Counted from the stretch's first letter, positions 1 through 6,906 are shown. The stretch is 7,273 nt of DNA from Anaerolineaceae bacterium (GCA_003542325.1 DPKV01000017.1:1-7273), one strand, 5' to 3'. Notes: generated from the sequence alone by a model not told the origin. Translations and numbers: made by a program.

Positions 1-172
1 AGGCTTCTTTGGCGGTCAATCGGGGGATGTCGTCCTGACTGGCAATCTCACCGGGGTTATCAATCCTCGTCTGCCGAACCTGCCCGGCAATGACCAGGCT
101 GACCACGGTCACAACGATCACGGCAGCCAGGAGAATGAACGGCAGATAAGCATTTTGTTTTTGTTTTTTCAT
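1..172 (-). CDS. Membrane-anchored protein, N-terminal fragment; possibly rhodanese-like
   Basis: The reading frame opens with ATG at 172 and runs off the left edge after 57 codons. The N-terminus is basic (MKKQKQN) and is followed by one hydrophobic segment at about residues 9-30, which looks like an uncleaved signal anchor. A polar linker leads to DDIPRLTAKEA at about residues 47-57. That last stretch resembles the entry to rhodanese-like sulfurtransferase domains, where an IPR(I/L)(S/T)xEE-type segment precedes the first helix, but the catalytic Cys loop lies outside the window, so the family is inferred. The gene follows copA on the same strand with a 40-nt gap and no visible terminator, so it could be the last gene of the copper operon. 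The ribosome binding site is weak (AGAAAGACA upstream). Alternatives are any other single-pass anchored extracytoplasmic domain. The gene is near certain; the family is tentative. Confidence 0.6.
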   Translation of the reverse strand, partial: MKKQKQNAYLPFILLAAVIVVTVVSLVIAGQVRQTRIDNPGEIASQDDIPRLTAKEA

Positions 173-207
173 TGTCTTGTCTTTCTGTTTCGGTTTGATG
201 GTTGGCG

Positions 208-221
208 ATTATTTATCTAAA
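208..221. repeat. 14-nt copy of the csoR-promoter palindrome arm
   Basis: The plus strand reads ATTATTTATCTAAA here. The reverse complement, TTTAGATAAATAAT, occurs at 3194-3207 and contains one complete arm of the palindrome over the csoR promoter. The copy overlaps the copA stop codon (213-215) and ends 36 nt upstream of the ATG of the next minus-strand gene. No inverted partner arm lies nearby, so only a half-site is present. It may be an operator half-site for the edge gene or a coincidence. A 14-base match is unlikely by chance in a window of this size, though low-complexity AT sequence raises the odds. Confidence 0.4.
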
Positions 222-2633
222 ACGTCGTAACCGTAAGCTGTTGGTCACCACGAAGACACTGCTGAAGGACATCGCGCCGGCTGCCAGCATGGGATTCAGA
301 AAACCCAGGGCTGCTGCGGGGATGAGGATGATGTTGTAGATGAAAGCCCAGAACAGGTTTTGTTTGATGGTCTTGAGGGTGCGGCGGGATAGGGCGATGG
401 CCTTCGGTACGCCGCGCAGGTCGCCGCTGATCAGCACCACGGGAGCGGAAGCCATGGCAACATCCGTCCCGGTCCCAATGGCAATGCCGATGTCGGCTTG
501 CGCCAGGGCGGGTGCGTCGTTGATGCCATCGCCCACCATGGCGACGACTTGGCCTTCATCCTGCAACCGCTTAACCTGGGCGGCCTTTTCGCCGGGGAGG
601 ACTTCCGCCAGGACCGTATCGACGCCGACCTGTTCGGCAATGGCTTTGGCTGTGCGCTTGTTGTCGCCGGTTACCATGGCAACGGTCAGGCCCATTTGGT
701 GAAGGGCTTCGATCGCTTCCCGCGACCCATCCTTGACTGTGTCGGCCACGCCGATCACACCGGCAATTTCGCCGTTGATTGCGATCAAAAGGGCGGTATT
801 GGCCTTAAGTTCCATTTCAAGTACAACCTGATCAAGATGCCTTGTTTCAACTTCCTGATCGAACATCAATCGGCGATTCCCAACCAGGACCTGTTGCCCA
901 TCGATTTCCGCCCGGATACCAAACCCGGCAATGGCGGAGAAACCAAGGGGTTCACTGAGTTCCAATTGTCGGGCATGGGCCTCAGCGGTGATTGCTTCAC
1001 CAAGGGGATGTTCGCTCCCTTTTTCTGCGGAAGCCGCGATCCGGATGAGGTCATCCTCACTCAAATTAGGGTCTTTCAGATAGATTTCAGTGACGGCGGG
1101 CTGGCCGCGGGTGATCGTGCCGGTTTTATCCAGAACGACCATGGTGATCTCTCCGGCCCGTTCGAGGCTCTCGCTTTTTTTGATCAGGATTCCCAGTTCA
1201 GCGCCTTTACCGGTGCCAACCATGACGGCCGTCGGCGTCGCCAGGCCCATCGCACAGGGGCAGGCGATCACGAGCACGGCCACAGTGTTGATCAGGGCGC
1301 GGGTGAACAGGCTGACAGCAGCGAAATCGCCGATGGGAACCAGGAAATACCAGACGATAAAGGTGACAGCCGCAATGCCGATCACCACGGGTACAAAGAT
1401 GGCTGAGATCTTGTCCACCAGGTTTTGGATAGGCGCTTTGCTGGCCTGCGCTTCCTCAACCAGCTTGATGATCTGGGCCAGCGCGGTATCCTTGCCGATT
1501 TTCGTTGCCTCAAACTTAAGCAGGCCCAATTTATTGATCGTCCCACCGATGACCTCAGCACCGGGTAATTTTTCGACCGGGAGGGATTCACCGGTCAGCA
1601 TGGATTCGTCCACACTGGAGTGGCCGTCCACGACCACGCCGTCAACCGGGATCTTTTCACCGGGATGAACCAGGACCAGGTCGCCGATTTCAACTTCATC
1701 GACCGGGACTTCCACTTCGATCCCGTCACGGACGATATAGGCTTTTCGCGGCCGCAGGTCCATTAGTTTACGAATGGCATCACTGGCGCCGCCTTTGGCT
1801 TTGGCTTCAAAGAACTTACCCAGCTTGACCAGTGTGATGATCATAGCCGAGGTTTCAAAGTAGACATGCCCCGGAATCAGACCGAGGGTGATGGGTATGG
1901 AATAGATATAAGCTGCGGACGAACCGAGTGCCACCAGGACATCCATATTGGCGGACCCGTTACGGATGGATTTAAATCCATTGACGTAATATTGCCAGCC
2001 CACATAGAACTGGACAGGGGTGGCCAGGGCCCAGAGCAGGTAGGTTAGCCAGGGCAACTCTGTAATTGCCTTTGGCAGGAAGCCCATATCCCGGCCCATG
2101 GAGAGGATGAAAAGGGGGATGGTAAAGACCAGGCCGACGATGAGTAATCGCCTTTGTTGAACAATTTCTTCCTGACGTGCCTTCGCCTCGGCGTCTTCCA
2201 CCGGTAACCCTTCATCCAGGGTGTCAAAACCGGCAGATCGGATCAGCCGCCGTAATTCGTTCTGGCTGACAATGGTCGGGACATATCTCACCTGGGCTTT
2301 TTCGGTTGCCAGGTTGACATTGGCTTCAATCACACCTTCCAGTCCATGTAAAGCTTTTTCCAACCGTTTGACATCGGCGGTATCGGTCAGGTTTTTAATT
2401 TTCAGGGAGGCTTCTCCCATGGCGACTTCGTAGCCTGCCCGTTCGACCCGGGCAATGAAGTCCGGCAAAGTGGCTTTATCGGGATCATAGCTTACGGCTG
2501 CCCGTTCTGAAGACAGGTTGACGTTCGCGGTTTCGACCCCATCCACTTTCTTTAAATTGCGCTCAACTGTTGCGACACAGTTGGCACAGGTCATTCCTAA
2601 AATAGGGAGGGTAATGTGTTTTTGTTCGGACAT
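213..2633 (-). CDS. copA: CopA, copper-exporting P1B-1 ATPase
   Basis: The protein has 806 residues and pumps Cu(I) out of the cytoplasm using ATP. Order of parts: N-terminal HMA domain (about 6-70) with the metal site GMTCANC (C16, C19); a second HMA-like fold (about 75-140) that lacks the Cys pair; eight expected membrane helices from about residue 162; actuator motif TGES at 347-350; intramembrane CPC at 458-460; phosphorylation motif DKTGT at 502-506 (D502); HP at 542-543; MVTGDN at 653-658; GDGINDAP at 701-708. The helix-7 YN pair (766-767) and helix-8 MSxSS (788-792), together with CPC, are the Cu+-specific signature rather than the Zn/Cd or Co one. Length is normal for a two-HMA CopA. 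It starts 5 nt after the copZ stop with only a weak Shine-Dalgarno (GCGGACTG), so translation is probably coupled to copZ. Transport outward is inferred from the family and from the csoR-copZ context. Confidence 0.97.
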   Translation of the reverse strand: MSEQKHITLPILGMTCANCVATVERNLKKVDGVETANVNLSSERAAVSYDPDKATLPDFIARVERAGYEVAMGEASLKIKNLTDTADVKRLEKALHGLEGVIEANVNLATEKAQVRYVPTIVSQNELRRLIRSAGFDTLDEGLPVEDAEAKARQEEIVQQRRLLIVGLVFTIPLFILSMGRDMGFLPKAITELPWLTYLLWALATPVQFYVGWQYYVNGFKSIRNGSANMDVLVALGSSAAYIYSIPITLGLIPGHVYFETSAMIITLVKLGKFFEAKAKGGASDAIRKLMDLRPRKAYIVRDGIEVEVPVDEVEIGDLVLVHPGEKIPVDGVVVDGHSSVDESMLTGESLPVEKLPGAEVIGGTINKLGLLKFEATKIGKDTALAQIIKLVEEAQASKAPIQNLVDKISAIFVPVVIGIAAVTFIVWYFLVPIGDFAAVSLFTRALINTVAVLVIACPCAMGLATPTAVMVGTGKGAELGILIKKSESLERAGEITMVVLDKTGTITRGQPAVTEIYLKDPNLSEDDLIRIAASAEKGSEHPLGEAITAEAHARQLELSEPLGFSAIAGFGIRAEIDGQQVLVGNRRLMFDQEVETRHLDQVVLEMELKANTALLIAINGEIAGVIGVADTVKDGSREAIEALHQMGLTVAMVTGDNKRTAKAIAEQVGVDTVLAEVLPGEKAAQVKRLQDEGQVVAMVGDGINDAPALAQADIGIAIGTGTDVAMASAPVVLISGDLRGVPKAIALSRRTLKTIKQNLFWAFIYNIILIPAAALGFLNPMLAAGAMSFSSVFVVTNSLRLRRFR

Positions 2634-2638
2634 ACTAT

Positions 2639-2845
2639 TCAGTCCGCTGCCGGGTAATTGGTCTCCGCCAGGGCTGCTCGTATTTTGGCTTCATCGGCCG
2701 GCGGTTCAAGAGTGACCTTGACCATTTTGGTATCCAAATCCGCTTCCACTTTGGAAACGCCTTCGATATCCGAAAGCTCCATGGAAATGGTATGGGTGCA
2801 ATGGTTGCAGTGAATACCTGGGACGGAAAATGTTAAGGTTTTCAT
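2639..2845 (-). CDS. copZ: CopZ-like copper chaperone (HMA domain)
   Basis: This 68-residue protein is a single heavy-metal-associated domain of the usual CopZ length with a beta-alpha-beta-beta-alpha-beta pattern. The metal loop is GIHCNHC with C13 and C16. The common GMxCxxC methionine is Ile here, and His12 and His15 sit beside the cysteines. Tyr64, close to the C-terminus, matches the aromatic loop residue that packs near the metal site in bacterial CopZ proteins. The expected role is cytosolic Cu(I) binding and hand-over to CopA or to CsoR. The start is well fixed by AAGGAG seven nt before the ATG. It lies 33 nt downstream of csoR and 5 nt upstream of copA, clearly in one operon. Assignment as a copper rather than mercury or zinc carrier rests on the neighbours. 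Confidence 0.93.
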   Translation of the reverse strand: MKTLTFSVPGIHCNHCTHTISMELSDIEGVSKVEADLDTKMVKVTLEPPADEAKIRAALAETNYPAAD

Positions 2846-2878
2846 GTGATACTCCTTGAGTTGTGATTTTAGTTTTGA

Positions 2879-3154
2879 TTAACTCCGATTGGCGGTGTCA
2901 AAGACTTCCGTGATCTCATTCAGGACGCGTTGACGTTCGGCAGGATCATCGCCCTGGACTGCGTTCAGCAGGCAGGTATTCAAGTGCCCATCCAGGATTT
3001 TTGCACTGACTTTGTTTAGGGCGGATTGTACAGCCTGGATCTGACGGATAATGTCGATACAATATTTGTCCTCTTCCAGCATCCGTTGAATGCCGCGGAT
3101 ATGACCTTCAATGGTCTTTAGCCGCCGGATGTTATCCTCATGATCATGTTCCAT
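2879..3154 (-). CDS. csoR: CsoR, copper-sensing transcriptional repressor
   Basis: This is a 91-residue, all-helical CsoR/RcnR (DUF156) family protein. The core NIRRLKTIEGHIRGI at 8-22 is the family DNA-binding helix region. The Cu(I) ligand set expected of true CsoR is present: Cys32 (preceded by Tyr31), His57 and Cys61 in an HxxxC arrangement. RcnR carries His at the last position, and the persulfide sensor CstR lacks the middle His, so copper is the best call. The N-terminus MEHDHED adds His3 and His5, positions used for metal in nickel/cobalt family members. The start is supported by GAGGAG eight nt before the ATG. As first gene of the operon, and with a C/G-tract operator just upstream, it is expected to be autoregulated and to release DNA when Cu(I) binds. 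Confidence 0.95.
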   Translation of the reverse strand: MEHDHEDNIRRLKTIEGHIRGIQRMLEEDKYCIDIIRQIQAVQSALNKVSAKILDGHLNTCLLNAVQGDDPAERQRVLNEITEVFDTANRS

Positions 3155-3167
3155 TTTTCTCTCCTCT

Positions 3168-3187
3168 ATACCCCCCCCAGGGGGGAT
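3168..3187. promoter_or_regulatory. Candidate CsoR operator (C-tract/G-tract pseudo-palindrome)
   Basis: ATA, eight C, one A, six G and AT form a GC-rich pseudo-palindrome. Known CsoR/RcnR-family operators have flanking AT bases around facing C and G tracts, for example a TACCC...GGGTA-like layout. The site lies between the predicted transcription start (about 3196) and the csoR Shine-Dalgarno, so bound CsoR would sit just downstream of the start point and could block elongation or open-complex escape. The symmetry is imperfect: the C tract is two bases longer than the G tract. The sequence pattern is direct; the binding is inferred from the adjacent csoR gene. Confidence 0.72.
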
Positions 3188-3194
3188 GGGCTAT

Positions 3195-3222
3195 TTAGAT
3201 AAATAATACTATATTTATCTAA
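3195..3222. promoter_or_regulatory. Perfect AT-rich palindrome over the csoR promoter, probable operator
   Basis: Left arm TTAGATAAATA (3195-3205) and right arm TATTTATCTAA (3212-3222) are exact reverse complements, 11 bp each, with a 6-nt centre. The element covers the -10 hexamer and 14 bases of the 17-bp spacer of the csoR-copZ-copA promoter. It lies upstream of or at the predicted start, so it acts as DNA rather than as an RNA hairpin. Placement is that of a repressor operator. It does not resemble the CsoR site next to it, so a second regulator is likely. Large AT-rich palindromes are typical of ArsR/SmtB-type dimers, but no such regulator is encoded in the window, so the family is unknown. 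Confidence 0.65.
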
Positions 3223-3231
3223 TGTAGTCAA
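3203..3231 (-). promoter_or_regulatory. Sigma-70-type promoter of csoR-copZ-copA
   Basis: Read on the minus strand, the -35 is TTGACT (3226-3231, five of six consensus), the spacer is exactly 17 bp and the -10 is TATTAT (3203-3208, five of six). Transcription should begin near 3196, giving a leader of about 42 nt that contains the CsoR-type operator and the GAGGAG ribosome binding site. Such a strong core promoter fits a system held off by a repressor. Confidence 0.75.
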
Positions 3232-3285
3232 TTACCAATTCCTATCAGAAACCTTCAAAATGGGACGAGTGCGGAGGAAAGCCTG

Positions 3286-3291
3286 TATAAT
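3286..3291 (+). promoter_or_regulatory. Candidate -10 box of the DMT/MFS transporter cluster
   Basis: A perfect TATAAT sits 28 nt upstream of the ATG at 3320, so transcription would start near 3298 and leave a leader of about 22 nt containing AGGAG at 3309-3313. No convincing -35 is seen at 16-18 bp spacing (GGACGA-like sequence at 3263-3268). It is divergent from the csoR promoter; the two -35 regions are about 30 bp apart, so independent or shared control is possible. Confidence 0.5.
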
Positions 3292-3319
3292 AAAGGGTAA
3301 TTTTGTCCAGGAGAAATTA

Positions 3320-4216
3320 ATGAAGAAAAACCAGCAGCTCGGTCTGCTCTTTATGACCATTTCCGCCATCGGGTTGGCTATTGCCACGATCCTGATGAAA
3401 CTCATCCCGGTCAGCACAGACCTGACACCGGGGCAGGTGGCTGTCTGGCGCTTTGCAATCGCTGCGCCGGTAATTTGGTTTTTCACATTATCAAGTAAGA
3501 AGAAAATTTCTCCGGAACCCAAACAAACCTGGCGTCTGGTTGGTTTGGGCGTGGTGTTCTCGGCCGCCAGCCTGCTGGCGCTGCTCTCCCTGGGCAGACT
3601 ATCTACTTCCCTGTACGCCATTCTTGTTTATATCTACCCCTCGCTGGTCGTCATTTATTCCCTGGCGGCAAGGCGCCCGGTCTCCCAATTGTGGTGGCTT
3701 GGGATTCCATTGACTTTGTTTGGGTTAACCCTGACGATCTTTGATTTTTCACAGTCCCTCCACGTGGATGGCTTGGGTGTGGTTCTTTCGATCCTGAATG
3801 GCGTTGTTTTGGCCGTTTATAACATTCTGGGTGAGAGAATTTTTAATCAAATACCCGATCGACAGGTCGGGACAACCTGGATATTCACCGGCGCAATGGG
3901 GGTCGGGTTATTATTGGGCTTTATCTTTGGGTTCAATACGCCGGATAATTTGACGGGGTGGCTGTTGCTGGTCTCATTGGGGTTATTTGGGACATTGATC
4001 CCGATCCTGTCGCTGAATTATGGAATCCAGTTACTGGGAGCGGCCCAAAGTTCCGTGATTATGACCATGCAGCCGGTTCTGGCAGTTATTTTATCCACGA
4101 TCATTTTCAGCGATGTGCTCAGTGTTCAGCAATGGTTGGGCGGGCTCCTGGTGATCCTGGCTATTCTCCTGCTTCAATGGGTTCCAAAACAGACGAGAGC
4201 CGCAGCACATGACTGA
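3320..4216 (+). CDS. EamA-family (DMT superfamily) transporter 1
   Basis: The protein has 298 residues, which is standard for a 10-TM EamA permease built from two five-helix repeats. A short basic N-terminus (MKKNQQLG) leads into helix 1. The first repeat ends with the pattern TSLYAILVYIYPSLVVIYS, and the second with GAAQSSVIMTMQPVLAVILS followed by the final helix. These paired GAx...PxxA/V blocks at the repeat ends are the family hallmark. It ends with a basic tail (PKQTRAAAHD). The frame is open upstream to 3260, but the ATG at 3320 is preferred because AGGAG lies six nt before it and because the upstream residues (MGRVRRKACIIKG) are not membrane-like and overlap the -10 box. Family members export or import small metabolites such as amino acids, purines or sugar derivatives; the substrate here cannot be told. 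It overlaps the next transporter gene by 8 nt. Confidence 0.9.
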   Translation: MKKNQQLGLLFMTISAIGLAIATILMKLIPVSTDLTPGQVAVWRFAIAAPVIWFFTLSSKKKISPEPKQTWRLVGLGVVFSAASLLALLSLGRLSTSLYAILVYIYPSLVVIYSLAARRPVSQLWWLGIPLTLFGLTLTIFDFSQSLHVDGLGVVLSILNGVVLAVYNILGERIFNQIPDRQVGTTWIFTGAMGVGLLLGFIFGFNTPDNLTGWLLLVSLGLFGTLIPILSLNYGIQLLGAAQSSVIMTMQPVLAVILSTIIFSDVLSVQQWLGGLLVILAILLLQWVPKQTRAAAHD

Positions 4217-5150
4217 TGAGAAAGAAGTTTCCCGGAATAACGCTTCGCTTTCCACCTGGTTTTTCCTGGCGTTTCTCGTCCAATTCCTGATCGGTACCAG
4301 CATGATCCCGTTGCGCTACCTGCAAACCTTTGCGGGTCTGCCCAGCATGGCCGTGGTTGCAGTCAGTGATCTATTAGCTTTTTCGGTCATGGCCTGGCGG
4401 ATGCTTCCCCGGATTGAGCAGCGCTACTGGCGTTCGAAAACGCTCTGGGTCATGGTTGCCGTGGTCATCTTCAGAACGATTTGCCTGACCTTTGCCGTCC
4501 GGTTCACCAAAGCCTACCTGGTGCAGTTGATCAATCTGATGGCGCCATTCCTGGTGGTTTATCTGGAGCGGCTCATCAATAAATCCCCGATCCCGAAGTT
4601 CACTTTCCTGGCAACATGTCTGACCACATTGGGCGGGTTGATGATGGTCTTTGTCGAGTTTTCCAACGTTTCATCGCTTGCATTTTCTTCGTTTGAAGAT
4701 CTCCTCGGAATCTTTTTAGCCATTCTGGGAACCTTCGGAATTGCGTTGTATATGGTGATCGTCAAGCGCGGGGAAAATATTCATCTGCCCTTCGAGGTGT
4801 TTTATATTTCCCAGATCGGCTCCATGATGGTCGTGATGTTCATTTTCAGCCTGCTCCTCGGCGAAGACTGGACAGCATTTCGATCGATGGATTGGCGGGC
4901 CGGCCTGGCGCTCGCCTTTAATGCCTTCGTCGTCGAAATTCTGGGAAAAGTCGGCAATATCACCGTGATCAGAAAACTCGGTGCACCTGCGGTGAGCAGC
5001 CTGCAAGCAGTACGTCTGGTAGCGGCTTTGTTAATGGGATGGCTGATCCTGAATGAGCGGCTGGTCAGCATCTGGCAGTGGATTGGCGCGGCTGTGGTCA
5101 TGGTGACGGTGACCTGGTATGTTTCTGCAAAAAAAACGGATCCCGAATGA
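4209..5150 (+). CDS. EamA-family (DMT superfamily) transporter 2
   Basis: The protein has 313 residues, with about ten hydrophobic segments in a two-repeat layout. Repeat 1 carries RFTKAYLVQLINLMAPFLVVYLE and repeat 2 carries KLGAPAVSSLQAVRLVAALLMGWLILNERL, followed by a last helix with a tryptophan-rich start and a Lys-rich tail. The Asn-Glu-Arg at the end of the penultimate helix (LNERL) is typical of EamA proteins. It is clearly divergent from the preceding transporter, so this is an old pair rather than a recent duplication. The start overlaps the previous stop by 8 nt, with only a weak GAGAG nine nt upstream, which points to translational coupling and roughly linked expression. The substrate is unknown. 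The two permeases may work separately or pair in the membrane; the sequence does not decide this. A run of eight A at 5129-5136 lies near the 3' end. Confidence 0.87.
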   Translation: MTDEKEVSRNNASLSTWFFLAFLVQFLIGTSMIPLRYLQTFAGLPSMAVVAVSDLLAFSVMAWRMLPRIEQRYWRSKTLWVMVAVVIFRTICLTFAVRFTKAYLVQLINLMAPFLVVYLERLINKSPIPKFTFLATCLTTLGGLMMVFVEFSNVSSLAFSSFEDLLGIFLAILGTFGIALYMVIVKRGENIHLPFEVFYISQIGSMMVVMFIFSLLLGEDWTAFRSMDWRAGLALAFNAFVVEILGKVGNITVIRKLGAPAVSSLQAVRLVAALLMGWLILNERLVSIWQWIGAAVVMVTVTWYVSAKKTDPE

Positions 5151-5206
5151 TTTGTTTCATGATTCATTGAAGGATTACCGGAATGAGGTTAAACTCTTAT
5201 TCAGCC

Positions 5207-5212
5207 GGGAGG
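5207..5212 (+). promoter_or_regulatory. Shine-Dalgarno of the MFS gene, with two possible starts
   Basis: GGGAGG is a strong ribosome binding site. It is four nt before GTG (5217) and seven nt before the in-frame TTG (5220). The TTG has the better spacing and the GTG is the stronger start codon. The choice changes the protein by one residue. No ATG with a ribosome binding site is present near the start of the hydrophobic region. Confidence 0.65.
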
Positions 5213-5216
5213 TGGT

Positions 5217-6404
5217 GTGTTGCAAGGTCTGCCGAAAGTTAACGTTATTACAAAAATTATCTTATTATTTGGTGCATCGCTGGCACTCATGTGTGGCGCG
5301 GCGCTTACCCCCAGCACAACGAGGATGATGGAGGCGTTTGAGACCGTTCCGAATGCAGCGTTATGGATATCCTTGATCCTGACGCTGCCTGCTCTGTTCG
5401 TGGTTTTAAGTGGACCGGTCAGCGGCTTCCTGACAGACCGGTTTGGGCGAAAAAAGGTGCTGGTTTCAGCGTTGTTCCTGTGCGGGTTGAGTGGCAGCGC
5501 CGGATTTTTACTGCCTTCACTTTGGATGATATTGGTTTCCCGCGCTTTGGTCGGACTTGGCATTGCCGGGGTGACCACGGCGACCAATGCTTTGATCTCT
5601 GACCTTTTTGAGGGCCCGTCCCGGGAACGATTTATGGGATTTCAGTCCGCCATCACAGGGTTTAATGGGGTTGTTTTTCTTATTCTCGGTGGGATTCTAT
5701 CGGATATCAACTGGCACCTTGCCTTTCTGGCGTATTTGCCTTTGCTGGTCTTGTTTCCTTTGGCCTGGATTTTCATTCGCGAACCGTTATCCATCAAACA
5801 GCACGGCGATGAGATCATTGAAGCAAAACTTCAATTGGACCGTAAGAAGGTCTTTATTTTCGCAGTGACGTTCCTCAGCCAATTCGCTTTTGTCACAGTG
5901 CCGATTTTTATTGGTTATTACCTGATTGGTCTCCTGGGGGCAAACAGCACGATGGTGGGAATCGTGGGAGCGATTTCGAATGCGGCTGCTTTTCTGATCG
6001 GACTGATTTACGGCCGGATCAGACAGCGCATGTCATTCCAGAATATATTCCTGATTTCAGGTTTATTGATGGGACTCGGTTTACTTGCCATGGGACTAGC
6101 AAAGTCGTGGTTCTTAATCATCCTGGCGGAAGTTATTCTTGGTGTTTGTGTGGGTTTGAACTTATCCAACCTGCCGACCTGGCTGGCAAGTGAGGTATCC
6201 CCCTTTGTCCGCGGTCGTGCGAATGGAATTTATGTGTCCATGTTGTATTTTGGTCAGTTCGCCGGTTCCATTTTATTTACGCCCCTGAGTCAGATCACGG
6301 GATATCCTACGGTTTATTTCATCGTTTCAGGGTTGAGCGTCCTGACCGGTCTTGGTGTGATGTTCCTCCCGCGGGAAGCCAGGATGCCTGACCGGACTGA
6401 TTAA
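5217..6404 (+). CDS. Major facilitator superfamily transporter (12 TM)
   Basis: The protein has about 395 residues, the usual size for a 12-TM MFS carrier. The loop between helices 2 and 3 carries a textbook motif A, GFLTDRFGRKK at about residues 70-80. A degenerate counterpart (GLIYGRIRQRMS, about 262-273) sits between helices 8 and 9. A cytoplasmic charged linker (IREPLSIKQHGDEIIEAKLQLDRKK, about residues 187-211) separates the two halves. The pattern fits proton-driven drug or metabolite exporters of the DHA1 type, but the substrate is not readable and motif C is not obvious. It begins 66 nt after the DMT pair on the same strand without a clear promoter or terminator between them, so it is probably cotranscribed. 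The start is GTG 5217 or TTG 5220, set by the GGGAGG upstream. Confidence 0.9.
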   Translation: MLQGLPKVNVITKIILLFGASLALMCGAALTPSTTRMMEAFETVPNAALWISLILTLPALFVVLSGPVSGFLTDRFGRKKVLVSALFLCGLSGSAGFLLPSLWMILVSRALVGLGIAGVTTATNALISDLFEGPSRERFMGFQSAITGFNGVVFLILGGILSDINWHLAFLAYLPLLVLFPLAWIFIREPLSIKQHGDEIIEAKLQLDRKKVFIFAVTFLSQFAFVTVPIFIGYYLIGLLGANSTMVGIVGAISNAAAFLIGLIYGRIRQRMSFQNIFLISGLLMGLGLLAMGLAKSWFLIILAEVILGVCVGLNLSNLPTWLASEVSPFVRGRANGIYVSMLYFGQFAGSILFTPLSQITGYPTVYFIVSGLSVLTGLGVMFLPREARMPDRTD

Positions 6405-6446
6405 CCGGCAAGAAGGGTCGCTTTTGCAAGGTGGATTGCGCATTGC

Positions 6447-6465
6447 CCGATATTATCGGCGTTTT
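6447..6465 (+). terminator. Weak hairpin plus T4, possible attenuator
   Basis: CCGATA and TATCGG face each other around one T (6447-6459), allowing a 5-bp stem with a 3-nt loop, then CG and TTTT at 6462-6465. It lies in the 130-nt gap between the MFS gene and the small membrane-protein gene and could reduce read-through. The stem is short and the T run is only four, so it may have no function. Confidence 0.25.
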
Positions 6466-6534
6466 CAGGATAATCATCCTTCCTGTAAATTCAGCCAGGT
6501 TCACAGTGGAATGGTATCTGAAAGGACCTTAGTT

Positions 6535-6906
6535 ATGAATAAACGAGTGATCTTGGGCGGCTTGGTCGGCGGTGTCGTGATTCTGGCCTTTTCTTTTTCA
6601 ATCTTATTGCTCCTGGATGGCGTTCTCCCTGCGGTGGCATCGGGTTCGAACCTGTGGATGGGTTTGCTGCCGATGATGCTGGCGCCCGTCGCCGGCGGAT
6701 TCCTGTCCGGACTGATCGGCAAACCAAACCCTTTGCAAGCCGGTTTGATCGCAGGGTTGCTGGCAGGTCTGATCGTGTTTATCGGTTGGGTGGTGTATGC
6801 CGGTTTGAGCTTTGAAGCGATTCTGAGTGGGATCGTGATTGTTCTCCTGTGGGTGATCCTGGCCAGAGTCATGGCCGGCTTTACCCAGCCCCGAAAAAAA
6901 GCCTGA
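6535..6906 (+). CDS. Small 4-TM glycine-rich membrane protein, function unknown
   Basis: The protein has 123 residues, nearly all in four predicted membrane helices at about 5-27, 42-62, 68-90 and 93-113, with a basic N-terminus (MNKR) and a basic tail (TQPRKKA), which suggests both ends are cytosolic. Helix 1 contains GGLVGGV; helices 2 and 3 are linked by GKPNPLQAG and hold GGFLSGL and AGLIAGLLAGL, small-residue patterns that allow tight helix packing. This general look recalls DUF5518/TIGR04086-like small membrane proteins, but I cannot assign a family. The ATG at 6535 is preferred over the upstream ATG at 6511 and TTG at 6424, because AAAGGA lies eight nt before it and it directly opens helix 1. 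It is the last gene before the terminator. Confidence 0.75.
   Translation: MNKRVILGGLVGGVVILAFSFSILLLLDGVLPAVASGSNLWMGLLPMMLAPVAGGFLSGLIGKPNPLQAGLIAGLLAGLIVFIGWVVYAGLSFEAILSGIVIVLLWVILARVMAGFTQPRKKA

Noticed and set aside
498..1406. 302-codon open frame on the plus strand inside copA
   Set aside because: It lies entirely antisense to the strongly supported copA. Its translation has no recognisable domain, is rich in Asp, Gly and His in the way expected of a shadow frame, and has no ribosome binding site.
1090..1668. 192-codon plus-strand frame inside copA
   Set aside because: It is antisense to conserved ATPase motifs, and its composition (Ser, Thr, Pro, Ala and Arg rich) is that of a shadow frame, so it is not a gene.
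3260..3319. N-terminal extension of the first DMT transporter by 20 residues
   Set aside because: The ATG at 3260 has no Shine-Dalgarno and lies upstream of the TATAAT box. The ATG at 3320 has AGGAG at ideal spacing and starts directly before helix 1.
3232..3621. 129-codon minus-strand frame across the start of the first DMT gene
   Set aside because: It overlaps the csoR promoter and the DMT coding region, its protein looks non-natural, and it has no Shine-Dalgarno.
5129..5136. Run of eight A near the 3' end of the second DMT gene, possible slippage site
   Set aside because: The shifted frame encodes no recognisable domain and there is no stimulatory stem-loop next to it. It codes simply for Ala-Lys-Lys-Thr near a basic tail.
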